Source: CAIZGX01 sp964430305 (lineage in GTDB: Bacteria; Bacteroidota; Bacteroidia; Flavobacteriales_D; Sanyastnellaceae). From it: DNA of 48,154 bases. Shown one piece after another: positions 25,399 to 33,774 of this stretch. The stretch is taken from the NCBI GenBank assembly GCA_964430305.1, contig CAYSEX010000011.1:1-48154 (forward strand), in the 5' to 3' direction. How positions within the stretch are numbered: the stretch's first letter is position 1; the number at the start of each line of letters is the position of its first letter. The position numbers and the translations under genes are program-made. The notes beneath the pieces are model-generated. The model did no database searches. It was not told the origin of the DNA and was given only the letters and a program-made list of their open reading frames with translations.

Positions 25399-26128
25399 GT
25401 AGCTTTTTGTATTTTAAGTGTGTGGCGTATGCTGAAATTCTTGCAACAGTGAATCCAGATTTTCCATCGAGAAACCCAAGTCTAAAAAAATAGTCAGTAC
25501 AAAATTTAACCATTGGGCTAAAAATGCGTTTGAACAATGGAGATTTTTTTCCTTGATTAAAGAGGTCTAATGCTTGAATAGAAGTGAATTTATCTGCTTG
25601 AGCATAATGCTGTTCAATGGTATAATACGAGTAATGAAGACAGTGTCCATTTAAGACAGAAACGTCTTCCTTATTTATGTTAGACAAGTTTTCATGAATG
25701 GTGCCTTCCCATTGGTTCAACTTTTTATTGAACAATCTAATTTTAATGTCGGGATACCAACCACCGTGTCGAATGAAGTTTCCGCAGTAATTGGTCATTC
25801 GTCTGAAAGCGGCAGGTTGTGGCGTGTTTTTTTTCCAATTTAATATGGCTTCAATTAGCACATTATCCAAGACTTCGTCTGCATCTATGCTGATTATCCA
25901 GTCATGCTGGGCCAAGGCATTTCCGTCATTTTTTTGTTGTGAATACCCTTTCCAACTTTGTTGGAACACCTTTGCACCGCAGTCTTTAGCAACTTGAACG
26001 GTGTTGTCTGCAGAGAATGAGTCCACAACAACAATGTCATCTGTTACTTGACTTACTGCACGAAGACATTTTTCAAGATGGTGTCCTTCATTGAAGGTTA
26101 TGATTACCGCTGAAATAGAAGTACTCAT
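25376..26128 (-). CDS. Glycosyltransferase family 2 (WaaE/KdtX-like)
   Basis: The 250-residue GT-A enzyme begins ISAVIITFNEGHHLEKCLRAV. It has the nucleotide-sugar Asp motif ISIDADEVLD and the acceptor segment RHGGWYPDIKIRLF and WEGTIHE, characteristic of the WaaE/KdtX type that adds glucose to the LPS inner core. The membrane-associating segment MVKFCTDYFFRLGF is near the C-terminus. ATG 26128 is chosen because it overlaps the stop of the TM2 gene as ATGA; a start at 26149 would overlap 25 bases and add non-family residues. It sits between a TM2 protein and a GT9 in one operon, supporting a role in lipooligosaccharide core assembly. Confidence 0.87.
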   Translation of the reverse strand: MSTSISAVIITFNEGHHLEKCLRAVSQVTDDIVVVDSFSADNTVQVAKDCGAKVFQQSWKGYSQQKNDGNALAQHDWIISIDADEVLDNVLIEAILNWKKNTPQPAAFRRMTNYCGNFIRHGGWYPDIKIRLFNKKLNQWEGTIHENLSNINKEDVSVLNGHCLHYSYYTIEQHYAQADKFTSIQALDLFNQGKKSPLFKRIFSPMVKFCTDYFFRLGFLDGKSGFTVARISAYATHLKYKKLHEHWVSK

Positions 26129-26481
26129 TTGGTCTCTGTTGAATTCCACATGAAGAAATGTGGATTGTTCATGAAAGGTTTGATGTCTTTAACAGCTATT
26201 AAAACACCTAGATCTACAAGCCATAAAATTCCGCCACCACCCGCGGTTGCAGAGTAGAGCACTGGCACTTTTACATCGGTTCCTAAATACATGCGATGTA
26301 CCCCTAGGTAACCAAGAGTGGCATTGAGAGTAATTGCTACCGCTTTTTGATTTTTAAATGATTTTAGGATTTGAATGGATTTTCTGTTGTGGAATTTTTC
26401 GCTATATGTTACCTGTGATTGTATTTGCCCAAAAGAATTGAGTGAAAACAATACGAGATAAAGAAATATAGAAATTCGCAT
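26125..26481 (-). CDS. TM2 domain-containing small membrane protein
   Basis: The 118-residue protein has a signal peptide-like N-terminus (ISIFLYLVLFSLNSFGQ). It then has a TM2-type pair of helices: LNATLGYLGVHRMYLGTD with its Gly-x-x-His-x-x-Tyr-x-Gly turn, and ATAGGGGILWLVDLGVLI with the Trp-x-x-Asp helix end. TM2 proteins occur across bacteria with unclear role. Both ends overlap neighbours: its ATG shares one base with the fbp stop (TAATG) and its stop shares ATGA with the GT2 start, so translation of all three is likely coupled. Function is unknown. Confidence 0.8.
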   Translation of the reverse strand: MRISIFLYLVLFSLNSFGQIQSQVTYSEKFHNRKSIQILKSFKNQKAVAITLNATLGYLGVHRMYLGTDVKVPVLYSATAGGGGILWLVDLGVLIAVKDIKPFMNNPHFFMWNSTETK

Positions 26482-27488
26482 TAGCCTAATGTTCGAATGA
26501 ATTCTTCAACTTTGTTTACCATATTCAAAGAGCCAATGAATAAAGGTGATCTTTGATGCAAGTCGGTTGGTTTAATTTCCATGATTCTTCCATTGCCATG
26601 ACTGGCTTTTCCTCCGGCCTGCTCAACAATGAAAGCAAGTGGATTGCATTCATATTGGATACGCAGTTTTCCTTCCGGAGATTTTGAACTGCCTGGATAC
26701 ATGTAAATTCCGCCCTTGATAAGGTTGCGATGAAAATCGGCTACTAAGGAACCAATATATCTTGCGCTGTAAGGACGATTTGTTTTTTTGTCGGCCTCTT
26801 TACACCAAGAGACGTAAGCTTGAACCCCGGGGCTGCACGCATTGATATGCCCTTCGTTAACACTGAAAATTGCACCATCTTCTGGAATTCTCATGTTCGG
26901 ATGAGAAAGAAAGAATTCACCAATACTCGGTTGTAAAGTAAATCCATTTACTCCGTGCCCCGTAGTATAAACCAGCATGGTACTGCTTCCGTAGATGATG
27001 TATCCAGCAGCTACTTGCTCATCGCCCGTCTGAAGGAAGTCGTTGACCGTGGCCATGTCTCCAATACTTGATTTTCGTCTGAAGATGGAAAAGATGGTGC
27101 CAATACTTACGTTTACATCTATGTTAGACGACCCATCTAGCGGGTCAAACAGAATGACATACTTTGCTTTTTTGCAATGCTCGTGATCAAAGGCGAAATA
27201 CTTTTCATTTTCTTCCGATCCCGCACCAGCAACCTGACCACCCCATTGCATGGCGTTGAGAAGGGTTTCGTCGGCAAAAACATCAAGTTTCATTTGGGTT
27301 TCCCCTTGAATATTCGTTTTTCCTGCGGCACCTAGAATGTCTTGAAGGCCGGCTTTATTCACCTTGTGGTTGATAATTTTACCAGCAATTCCAATGTCGG
27401 ATAATAATCTGCTTAAATCTCCTGAAGCGTAAGGGAAGTCTGACTGACGTTCCATGATGAATTCGCTGAGTGTTACAAGTGCGGCCAT
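26481..27488 (-). CDS. fbp: Class I fructose-1,6-bisphosphatase
   Basis: The 335-residue enzyme has the full class I signature: metal site FDPLDGSSNIDVNVSIGT, substrate-side YIGSLVADFHRNLIKGGIYM, and GKLRIQYECNPLAFIVEQAGG. Length is normal for the family. It hydrolyses fructose-1,6-bisphosphate in gluconeogenesis, in the cytoplasm. It is second in an rsmA-fbp-TM2-GT2-GT9 array. A TAAATTCG box overlapping the rsmA stop lies four bases before the ATG and could give it an independent transcript. Gluconeogenic supply of hexose phosphate fits the neighbouring sugar transferases, though that link is inferred. Confidence 0.96.
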   Translation of the reverse strand: MAALVTLSEFIMERQSDFPYASGDLSRLLSDIGIAGKIINHKVNKAGLQDILGAAGKTNIQGETQMKLDVFADETLLNAMQWGGQVAGAGSEENEKYFAFDHEHCKKAKYVILFDPLDGSSNIDVNVSIGTIFSIFRRKSSIGDMATVNDFLQTGDEQVAAGYIIYGSSTMLVYTTGHGVNGFTLQPSIGEFFLSHPNMRIPEDGAIFSVNEGHINACSPGVQAYVSWCKEADKKTNRPYSARYIGSLVADFHRNLIKGGIYMYPGSSKSPEGKLRIQYECNPLAFIVEQAGGKASHGNGRIMEIKPTDLHQRSPLFIGSLNMVNKVEEFIRTLG

Positions 27489-27492
27489 GTTG

Positions 27493-27500
27493 CGAATTTA
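27493..27500 (-). promoter_or_regulatory. -7 promoter box TAAATTCG overlapping the rsmA stop codon
   Basis: On the minus strand TAAATTCG is followed by CAAC and the fbp ATG at 27488. Its first three bases are the TAA stop of rsmA. It suggests an internal, leaderless promoter for fbp and the genes after it. Confidence 0.5.
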
Positions 27501-28283
27501 AGCTTGATTGGTTAAGTGAGGAAATAAGAGGTGGGTAAGTTCAATAAATTCAAGAACTCCGAGCTGTTCTGGTCTTTTTTGGAAAATTGGAAGGTTCGTG
27601 TCGAGCTGTGTTCCACAGAGTGATTTAACGCTGTTTCTGAGCGTTTTCCTTCTTTGGTTAAAAGCCAATTTAACAACTTGTTTAAACTCCTTTTCACCTG
27701 TTTCTAATAGTGGTGTTTTTTTTCTTTTCATGCGAATGACGCCACTTTTTACTTTGGGTGGTGGATTGAATACGTGTTCGTCTACCGTGAATAAATATTC
27801 AATATCATAATACACTTGAAGCAATACAGACAAGATTCCGTAATCTTTGTTCCCGGGTCCTGACGCTACGCGCATTGCTACTTCTTTTTGAAACATGCCA
27901 ACAAGTTCTGGAACGCAAGTGTGATATTCTAGAACTGCAAATAAGATTTGTGAGGAAATGTTGTAGGGAAAATTTCCTGCAACAGCAAAATGATCCCCGA
28001 AGGTTTCTTTTAAATTCATTCTTAGAAAATCTGAAGAATGAATTTTTCCTTGAAGTTTTGGGTAATGCAATTTTAAATAGGCAACGGATTCTTCATCGAT
28101 TTCTACGACTTCAATATTTTCAGTTCGTTGCAATAAAAATTGGGTAAGTGCACCTGTGCCCGGACCAATTTCAACAATTTTTGAATAGTTCTCGTGCTTG
28201 GTTAGTGCGTTGGAAATGTCCTCGCAGATTGAAAGATCAAGCAAAAAGTGCTGACCCAAGTGTTTTTTTGGTCGTACGTTCAC
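27498..28283 (-). CDS. rsmA: 16S rRNA A1518/A1519 dimethyltransferase RsmA (KsgA)
   Basis: The protein has the family N-terminus VRPKKHLGQHFLLD, the SAM-binding motif EIGPGTGALT and the catalytic NFPYNIS (N-x-P-Y). The C-terminal domain has HVFNPPPKVKSGVI and FNQRRKTLRN. It dimethylates two adjacent adenines in the 3' end of 16S rRNA during small-subunit assembly. The start is not an ATG. GTG 28283 is chosen (261 residues) because it lies exactly four bases after TTGATTTG, as in other genes here, and gives a normal N-terminus. A TTG at 28295 would add four residues and coincide with that box. The gene is divergent from cvpA. Confidence 0.94.
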   Translation of the reverse strand: MNVRPKKHLGQHFLLDLSICEDISNALTKHENYSKIVEIGPGTGALTQFLLQRTENIEVVEIDEESVAYLKLHYPKLQGKIHSSDFLRMNLKETFGDHFAVAGNFPYNISSQILFAVLEYHTCVPELVGMFQKEVAMRVASGPGNKDYGILSVLLQVYYDIEYLFTVDEHVFNPPPKVKSGVIRMKRKKTPLLETGEKEFKQVVKLAFNQRRKTLRNSVKSLCGTQLDTNLPIFQKRPEQLGVLEFIELTHLLFPHLTNQA

Positions 28284-28287
28284 ACCA

Positions 28288-28295
28288 CAAATCAA
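28288..28295 (-). promoter_or_regulatory. Possible -7 box TTGATTTG, 4 bases before a GTG start
   Basis: On the minus strand TTGATTTG, one mismatch from TAnnTTTG, is followed by TGGT and GTG 28283. It helps decide the rsmA start, which otherwise has only TTG and GTG options. Confidence 0.4.
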
Positions 28296-28388
28296 CCACC
28301 ATTTTTTTGAAAGTCCTACATGTTTTGATAAACACAGTTTCGTTCAAAACAAAGGTGTGAAGGCCCATAGTGCTTTTGCTTTAATGCT

Positions 28389-28396
28389 TAGTTTCG
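28389..28396 (+). promoter_or_regulatory. -7 promoter box TAGTTTCG, 4 bases before start codon
   Basis: TAGTTTCG is followed by GGGT and the ATG at 28401. It fits the same TAnnTT(T/C)G plus four-base rule as other operon-leading genes in this window. No -33 element is clear. Confidence 0.5.
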
Positions 28397-28400
28397 GGGT

Positions 28401-28946
28401 ATGGTAAGTTATTTAGACATTTTGTTGGTACTTATATTGGCTTGGGCCATTTGGCGAGGTTGGTCGAATGGTTTTGTAGCTGAATTGTTTTCATTTTTAG
28501 CCTTTTTTGTTGGTGTGTATGCTTCCGTTTATTTATCCGAGCCCGTTGGAAAACTTATGGGCGCTACGGATGAAAGCGTTGGCACACGCGTAGCTGTATT
28601 TATGGTCATCTTTCTTATTGTGGTTGTGGGCATGTATTTTTTAGGAAAATTGATTACCTCCAAAATCAAAGGGGGTACGGAAAAATGGAATAAAGCGTTG
28701 GGATCTTTGTTTTCTCTTGGAAAATACATGTTGGGTATGGGTTCTTTGTTTGTTATGCTGCACGCCTTAGACTCGAAATTTCATTTGCTACCTGAATCAC
28801 AAAAGGAGGCATCTTATGTGTATGAACCATTGAACTCATTTTCAAGAACACTTTTTCCAGAAATAAAAGAATTTGAATCGAAGTTGCCTTCAGACACCAC
28901 AGTTAAGGATATAAAAGAGGTCAATGAAAAGGTCAATAAGAAATAG
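28401..28946 (+). CDS. CvpA family membrane protein
   Basis: The 181-residue protein has four hydrophobic segments in its first ~125 residues. They begin with the family-typical LDILLVLILAWAIWRGWSNGFVAELFSFLAF, here broken into two helices, and continue with VAVFMVIFLIVVVGMYFLGKLI and SLGKYMLGMGSLFVML. A charged C-terminal tail of about 50 residues follows (FESKLPSDTTVKDIKEVNEKVNKK). CvpA proteins are inner-membrane proteins first linked to colicin V production in E. coli; their molecular role is unclear. The 3' end overlaps the following dipeptidase gene by 23 bases, indicating an operon. Confidence 0.85.
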   Translation: MVSYLDILLVLILAWAIWRGWSNGFVAELFSFLAFFVGVYASVYLSEPVGKLMGATDESVGTRVAVFMVIFLIVVVGMYFLGKLITSKIKGGTEKWNKALGSLFSLGKYMLGMGSLFVMLHALDSKFHLLPESQKEASYVYEPLNSFSRTLFPEIKEFESKLPSDTTVKDIKEVNEKVNKK

Positions 28947-29637
28947 GCTGTGGCTTTTGTTAGTGCCTTCTATAACTTCCTGTGTTGTTACCGCCCCTTG
29001 CTCATTTGAGCCGAAATCAAGGAGTGTGGCGTCTTGGCAACTTTCTTCTGATATCAAAACAGAACAACTAGAAAGAAATAATATTTTGGTCGATCTAAGC
29101 ACAATCAACAGCACGTTTAAATTCGATATTCGTTACGCTACAGAAAATAATTTTACGGGTAGAGTCTTATATAGCGAGGCGAAGGCTTATTTACAGAAAG
29201 ATGCTGCAAAAGCGTTGAATGAGGCGCAAGAAATGTTAAGTGATTTAGGGTTGGGCTTGGTTATTTATGATGCATACAGGCCCTTGTCAGTTCAAAAGGA
29301 AATGTGGAAAATAAAACCAGACAAGCGCTATGTTGCAGATCCAAAAAGGGGATCGAACCACAACAGAGGCATGGCTGTAGATGTTGGCCTTTATGATCTT
29401 GAGACGGGAGCTTATTTGGAGATGCCTACTGAGTTCGACGCATTTAATCGCAAAGCTTGGGCCAATGCAACCGTGGGTGTGAGTGAGATGGGCAGGTACA
29501 ATAGATCTATTTTGAAACAGATAATGAAGCGTTGTGGATTTAAAATGAATACAACGGAATGGTGGCATTTTGATTTTAAAGATTGTCATCAATATCCCGT
29601 TTTGGATATTCCCTTTCATGAAATTAGATCAGAATAG
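28924..29637 (+). CDS. VanX-type D-alanyl-D-alanine dipeptidase lipoprotein
   Basis: The 237-residue M15D metallopeptidase has the Zn-binding signature SNHNRGMAVD (His146, Asp153) and the catalytic/ligand motif EWWHFDF (Glu212, His215), both as in VanX and DdpX. The upstream IYDAYRPLSVQKEMW segment contains the conserved Arg. The N-terminus has a lipoprotein signal with lipobox ITSC near residue 20, so the enzyme is probably anchored in the envelope rather than cytoplasmic as in VanX resistance operons. No vanH or vanA homologue is nearby, so recycling of cell-wall D-Ala-D-Ala is more likely than glycopeptide resistance. The start overlaps cvpA by 23 bases and the end overlaps the converging methyltransferase by 22 bases. 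Confidence 0.9.
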   Translation: MKRSIRNRLWLLLVPSITSCVVTAPCSFEPKSRSVASWQLSSDIKTEQLERNNILVDLSTINSTFKFDIRYATENNFTGRVLYSEAKAYLQKDAAKALNEAQEMLSDLGLGLVIYDAYRPLSVQKEMWKIKPDKRYVADPKRGSNHNRGMAVDVGLYDLETGAYLEMPTEFDAFNRKAWANATVGVSEMGRYNRSILKQIMKRCGFKMNTTEWWHFDFKDCHQYPVLDIPFHEIRSE

Positions 29638-30971
29638 TTTTGCTTGACATACCAAGGTTTTGGGTACATGTTGTTGCATCTGTTTCCAACGCTTTTTACC
29701 CATCCTAGTGGCTGATTCTGAAATGTAACGAGATGGTGACCTCTAGTGGATGCGGCAGCCAATGCCTCTCCCCTTAAAAAAGCTTGGGCCTGATCAAAAG
29801 ACACCTCGAGTTGAGGTACTTGTTCATTGAATAATTGAGTATTCGCCAAGGATTGATGAGGCACAAAGATATCTCTTACAAATTCGCCCAATTGGACACC
29901 TAGATTGGCATTGGGATAATGATTTTCGAAGAGTGGGAAAAAGGGGTGGTGGTATGGAAAAGTGAATACCCTTCCATTGGCATCTACACGTGTCTCAATT
30001 TCTGTGCGAATGAAATGATTCAATTCTATGGCTTGACTCTTTGTTGGTCTTGATAAATGAGAATTTCGAGATTTTAACTTGGTTTCAGTAGCCTCATCAT
30101 CACCCTTTTGAAACAGTGAACAAAAGAAACCTTCTCCCGGAGTTAGGTGTGGAAGCATCTGATACCCGACGCCATTTTTTGTTTTCGTTTCATGAATATT
30201 CCATGCTTTTTCAATTGGAATAGCTGTGTTTTCTAAACGAAACTCTTGACACAGCCAATCAACAATTTCTTCATTTTCTGCTTGGGCGTAGGTACAGGTT
30301 GAATAAATTAAGAATCCACCAGGCTTTAACATGCGGTAAGCTTCTTTTAAAATATCTTTCTGTCTTATGGAACAAGAGTGTGCCAAGAGTTCAGTCCACT
30401 CATGTCTATACGCAGGCTGTCTTCTAAACAAACCTTCACCACTGCATGGTGCATCGACAAGAATTAGATCAAATGCGCTTGGAAAGAGAATTTTTTCCGG
30501 GCTACTGCCAATAGTTAGGTGATTGATTGCACCCCATTTACTGATGTTTTCCCGGAGTATGGAAAGCCTATTTGGCACAATTTCATTTGATAAACAGAAG
30601 CTTTCAGGGTGAAGACTGCTGTTCATTAGAAGTGATTTTCCTCCAGGTGCGGCACACAGATCAAGAGCGGTTATGGGCTTATTATTTCCAATAGCATATT
30701 CGATGAGAGTATGAATGAACATGGAGTTTGCTTCTTGAGCATAGTATGCTCCTGCATGGTAATTCGGATCTGCTGTGAAATTTGGTCTTTCGTTCAGAAT
30801 TTTCCCGAACGGATTCCAAAGAACAGAATGACCATTCGGTTGATTTTTTTTTCTTGGGTTAATTAAAATTCCTGTTTTAGGAATATTATCTAATGCAGAA
30901 AGGAATTGTTCAAATTCATTTGGAAATTGCTCTTCAATTTTTTTTACGAAAGCTTCAGGTAGTTTTTCCAT
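29616..30971 (-). CDS. RsmB/NOP family rRNA cytosine-C5 methyltransferase (RsmF-like)
   Basis: The 451-residue protein has the SAM-binding CAAPGGKS motif at ~106-113, the motif IV DAPCSGEG with Cys176, and the motif VI catalytic nucleophile region YSTCTY with Cys226. It also has FRRQPAYRHEW, typical of RsmF/YebU-type enzymes. The C-terminal ~150 residues form a PUA-like domain (LRGEALAAASTRGHHLVTF, PLGWVKSVGNRCNNMYP), common in this group. It forms 5-methylcytosine in rRNA or tRNA using the two conserved cysteines. The start shares one base with the AsmA-like gene stop (TAATG), so both are in one operon. Confidence 0.92.
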   Translation of the reverse strand: MEKLPEAFVKKIEEQFPNEFEQFLSALDNIPKTGILINPRKKNQPNGHSVLWNPFGKILNERPNFTADPNYHAGAYYAQEANSMFIHTLIEYAIGNNKPITALDLCAAPGGKSLLMNSSLHPESFCLSNEIVPNRLSILRENISKWGAINHLTIGSSPEKILFPSAFDLILVDAPCSGEGLFRRQPAYRHEWTELLAHSCSIRQKDILKEAYRMLKPGGFLIYSTCTYAQAENEEIVDWLCQEFRLENTAIPIEKAWNIHETKTKNGVGYQMLPHLTPGEGFFCSLFQKGDDEATETKLKSRNSHLSRPTKSQAIELNHFIRTEIETRVDANGRVFTFPYHHPFFPLFENHYPNANLGVQLGEFVRDIFVPHQSLANTQLFNEQVPQLEVSFDQAQAFLRGEALAAASTRGHHLVTFQNQPLGWVKSVGNRCNNMYPKPWYVKQNYSDLIS

Positions 30972-33682
30972 TATTCTTCTTCTTCTTCATATTGACCTTT
31001 TTCTTGCAACCACTTGGGTAGTTGTTTTCCTTTTCCAGCTTGCTCTACACGCTTTTTCTCTTCATCGGTCATTTTAGATTCGTTTTTTAAGAGTGGAATT
31101 ACATTGGTCTGTATTTTTTCTATTTTTTCTCCAGCTCTGCTTTGAATTTTATTGCTTTCACCTTCGTCTATTACTGAAAGTTTTCCTTCTCTTTTTGGAA
31201 TACTAGGAAGGTTAAGTCGGTTTCGGAATTTTTCTTTCAGTTTTGCTTTCTTTTCATTGCGCTGTTCTATGCGGTCTGCGCGAAGTGCGTCTTTGTCTAA
31301 ACCAAATTCTAAATTCTCCCAAGGACCTTTCATGAAAATATAAATTTGTCTTCCACTTGTTCCGTCATTACTCAAAAGCACATCTTTCAAGTTAAACCCG
31401 AATTTATAATCCAGGTAGTTTGCAAAAGTATGTGAGCCTTCAAGAGTAATATCTAGGGCATTTGATTCAATATTCATAAGTGGAATATCTATGCGTTCAT
31501 TTTCAATATGAATGGTGTTTTCAAGCGTTTCAAACTGCACATGTTTCAATTTTTCTGAAAATTCATTTTCATTTACGAAAGGCGCTATCCATTTGTTTGA
31601 TCGAATGTAATCGGTTATATACTGTAAGCTTTGAACGTTTATTAATTCACCATTTTCAATTTGAACATCAATATCTGAAACAATGCTAGAAGGAATAGGG
31701 TTGAATGAAGCATCAAACATGCCTTGAAATTCAATTGTTGCATGCGTTTTTCCTTTAATGTTTGAATCTGTTAGAGAAGTCTGATCGAAGTTGTTGAATA
31801 AACGAAATACGTCATCAATGGCTATATCTTCCAGTCTCGCTGTTGCCTCTATTTCGGTGTACCCATTTTCCTTAGGGGATAGTAAAACATCTGTCTGCAT
31901 TTCACCATTGGCAATATCCATACGTAAGGGAGAAAGACTGAATGTGCCTTGGTAGGCTTCAATGATTCCTTGAACCTTTTTGGCGTTGAAAGTTTGATAT
32001 GAAAAGGCATCTACATTCGTTTGTAAAACAAGTCGAATATTATTTGGCATACCAATACCTGAAGCATCTTCTTGAGAGTTAATCCAATTTTCTAATTTAA
32101 ATTCTGGAATGTAAACACGCGTATTTACGAGTAAGTCTTCATTTGAATTTGTTAAGTAAGGAATAAGATTTTGGAGTTCTCCCGCGATGGAAATTTGGGT
32201 GTTGTTTAAATTGAAATTGAACGATTCAACTTTAGCTTTTTGTTCCAATAATGAAAGTGTTCCATTGATGTTTTTGAGATGTTGCGATGTTCCATACCAT
32301 TGAAATTCAGCATTTGTAATTTGTGCTTCACCAGCCATTTCTACACCTGACCAAACGAATGAACTATCTACAGAACTGAATTCAATTTTTCCATCTACCC
32401 GAGCATTCAAATTTAAACCGCCACTACATGTGGTAAGGGAATCCCAAGCGAGGAAATTTTTCAAATCATTGAGATCAGAATTGGCTTGAAGACTGAGGTG
32501 AACCTCTGGTTTTTGCTTTGGATATATGGAACCGTTTATGTTGATGTTTCCCATTCCAAGCTGGGCTTGAAGTGTTTTTATTTGAATACTATCGGTACCG
32601 TTATTTAATGTATATGTTCCGGAGAATTGAATGTTTTTAAGTTGTACACCGGTATTAATTTCTTTCAGTGAACCATCAGTAATATCAATGTGAGTGAGCA
32701 CATTTATTTTGTCAAGCGGCCCATGAATTGACAAATCGAAAATAGCTGTTCCTTCTGGGTCGTATGGTGAAAATTGGGCGTTGATTTCTTCTGGAAGAAG
32801 TGAGACAATGTCTTTGAATGTGAGCTCTGTTTTTTCAACATTACAAGTCACATTGGGGTGCAGCCCAAATTCCAATGCCCCTTCGAAAAGTAAGGGTATG
32901 TTTTCAATGGAGACGCTGGTTTTATTTAATTCAATCCGGGATTTTTCGGTGTCGAGATGAATGATTGAATTGAAAATAAAATCCTTGTTTTTAAGGAAGG
33001 ACTTGTTGTTGAGTGAGAGTGTTTTCGATCTTAAGCTGCCTTCAATTTCAATGTCAAAAACAGATGAAGTAAACGCTCCACTCGCCTCAATGTCGTTAAT
33101 GTTTAAGTGAATTTGCTGATTGCTTGAATCATTTTTATAGATGAATTGAATTTCTTCGGTCAGAATATTTTCTATGGCAATTTCATATTTTTCGCTAGAA
33201 GCATTTTGCGTAGAATCTGTTATCCATACATTCCAATTTTCTTCACCCTGCTTATTCACTTTTAGGTTACAGAACCCTTGTTCTATTCCTATTTCATCGA
33301 ATTGATAATTACCAGAGAAGAGGTCGATTACATCGAAAGAAACAAACATTTTTTCAGCTTTTATGAGGGTGTCGTGCTGATTGGAATTTTCTTCAATATA
33401 AATGTTGTTAAATTGAATTGATGCAGAGGGAAAGTTGGTCCATAAGGTTAACTCTGCACTTTCAATTGAAGTTTTGGTTTTTATATTTTTCGAGAAATAA
33501 GTTAAAGCATAATTAACAATTTCATCTTCGAAGACGGTTAACAGTAAAAGAATGGTTAAACAGAAAAGAATGAATAAGGTTGAAATTGTAATGAGTATTC
33601 GCTTGAGCCACTTCGGAAGTTTCTTTTTGCTGCGGTTTGCAGGCAATGTGAAATCCGTATTATTTTCAAGTTCATTTCCCAT
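30971..33682 (-). CDS. AsmA-like membrane-anchored protein
   Basis: The 903-residue protein has one N-terminal membrane helix after a basic stretch (ILITISTLFILFCLTILLLL, ~28-48). A long beta-rich periplasmic region follows with repeating strand patterns (TGVQLKNIQFSGTYTLNNG, MGNININGSIYPKQKPEVHL, LEIPLMNIESNALDITLEG-like segments), and an AsmA C-terminal domain lies near 640-790. The last ~100 residues are charged and predicted helical, ending in a run of Glu. AsmA-like proteins are related to bridge-like lipid-transfer proteins that move phospholipids between membranes. A TAAATTCG box precedes the ATG by four bases. Family assignment is from architecture and strand repeats rather than a single motif. 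Confidence 0.8.
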   Translation of the reverse strand: MGNELENNTDFTLPANRSKKKLPKWLKRILITISTLFILFCLTILLLLTVFEDEIVNYALTYFSKNIKTKTSIESAELTLWTNFPSASIQFNNIYIEENSNQHDTLIKAEKMFVSFDVIDLFSGNYQFDEIGIEQGFCNLKVNKQGEENWNVWITDSTQNASSEKYEIAIENILTEEIQFIYKNDSSNQQIHLNINDIEASGAFTSSVFDIEIEGSLRSKTLSLNNKSFLKNKDFIFNSIIHLDTEKSRIELNKTSVSIENIPLLFEGALEFGLHPNVTCNVEKTELTFKDIVSLLPEEINAQFSPYDPEGTAIFDLSIHGPLDKINVLTHIDITDGSLKEINTGVQLKNIQFSGTYTLNNGTDSIQIKTLQAQLGMGNININGSIYPKQKPEVHLSLQANSDLNDLKNFLAWDSLTTCSGGLNLNARVDGKIEFSSVDSSFVWSGVEMAGEAQITNAEFQWYGTSQHLKNINGTLSLLEQKAKVESFNFNLNNTQISIAGELQNLIPYLTNSNEDLLVNTRVYIPEFKLENWINSQEDASGIGMPNNIRLVLQTNVDAFSYQTFNAKKVQGIIEAYQGTFSLSPLRMDIANGEMQTDVLLSPKENGYTEIEATARLEDIAIDDVFRLFNNFDQTSLTDSNIKGKTHATIEFQGMFDASFNPIPSSIVSDIDVQIENGELINVQSLQYITDYIRSNKWIAPFVNENEFSEKLKHVQFETLENTIHIENERIDIPLMNIESNALDITLEGSHTFANYLDYKFGFNLKDVLLSNDGTSGRQIYIFMKGPWENLEFGLDKDALRADRIEQRNEKKAKLKEKFRNRLNLPSIPKREGKLSVIDEGESNKIQSRAGEKIEKIQTNVIPLLKNESKMTDEEKKRVEQAGKGKQLPKWLQEKGQYEEEEE

Positions 33683-33686
33683 GTAT

Positions 33687-33694
33687 CGAATTTA
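33687..33694 (-). promoter_or_regulatory. -7 promoter box TAAATTCG, 4 bases before start codon
   Basis: On the minus strand TAAATTCG is followed by ATAC and the ATG at 33682 of the AsmA-like gene. It has the same octamer and spacing as at 6690 and 27493. It lies in the 92-base divergent region shared with the superoxide dismutase gene. Confidence 0.5.
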
Positions 33695-33746
33695 AAGATG
33701 GCCTGATGTACATTTGACTGGGTTTTTTGAAAAAACTGACAACCTT

Positions 33747-33769
33747 TTGTTTGAATAATTGTTAAACAA
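33747..33769. promoter_or_regulatory. Dyad upstream of superoxide dismutase gene
   Basis: TTGTTTGA (33747-33754) and TTAAACAA (33762-33769) pair at seven of eight positions with a 7-base centre, ending five bases before the sod ATG at 33775. It could be an operator for redox- or metal-responsive control, but AT-rich dyads also arise by chance. Confidence 0.3.
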
Positions 33770-33774
33770 GACAT

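Noticed and set aside
28924..29637. Vancomycin resistance locus
   Set aside because: Only the dipeptidase is present; no vanH, vanA/B ligase or regulator is near, and the protein appears to be an envelope lipoprotein.
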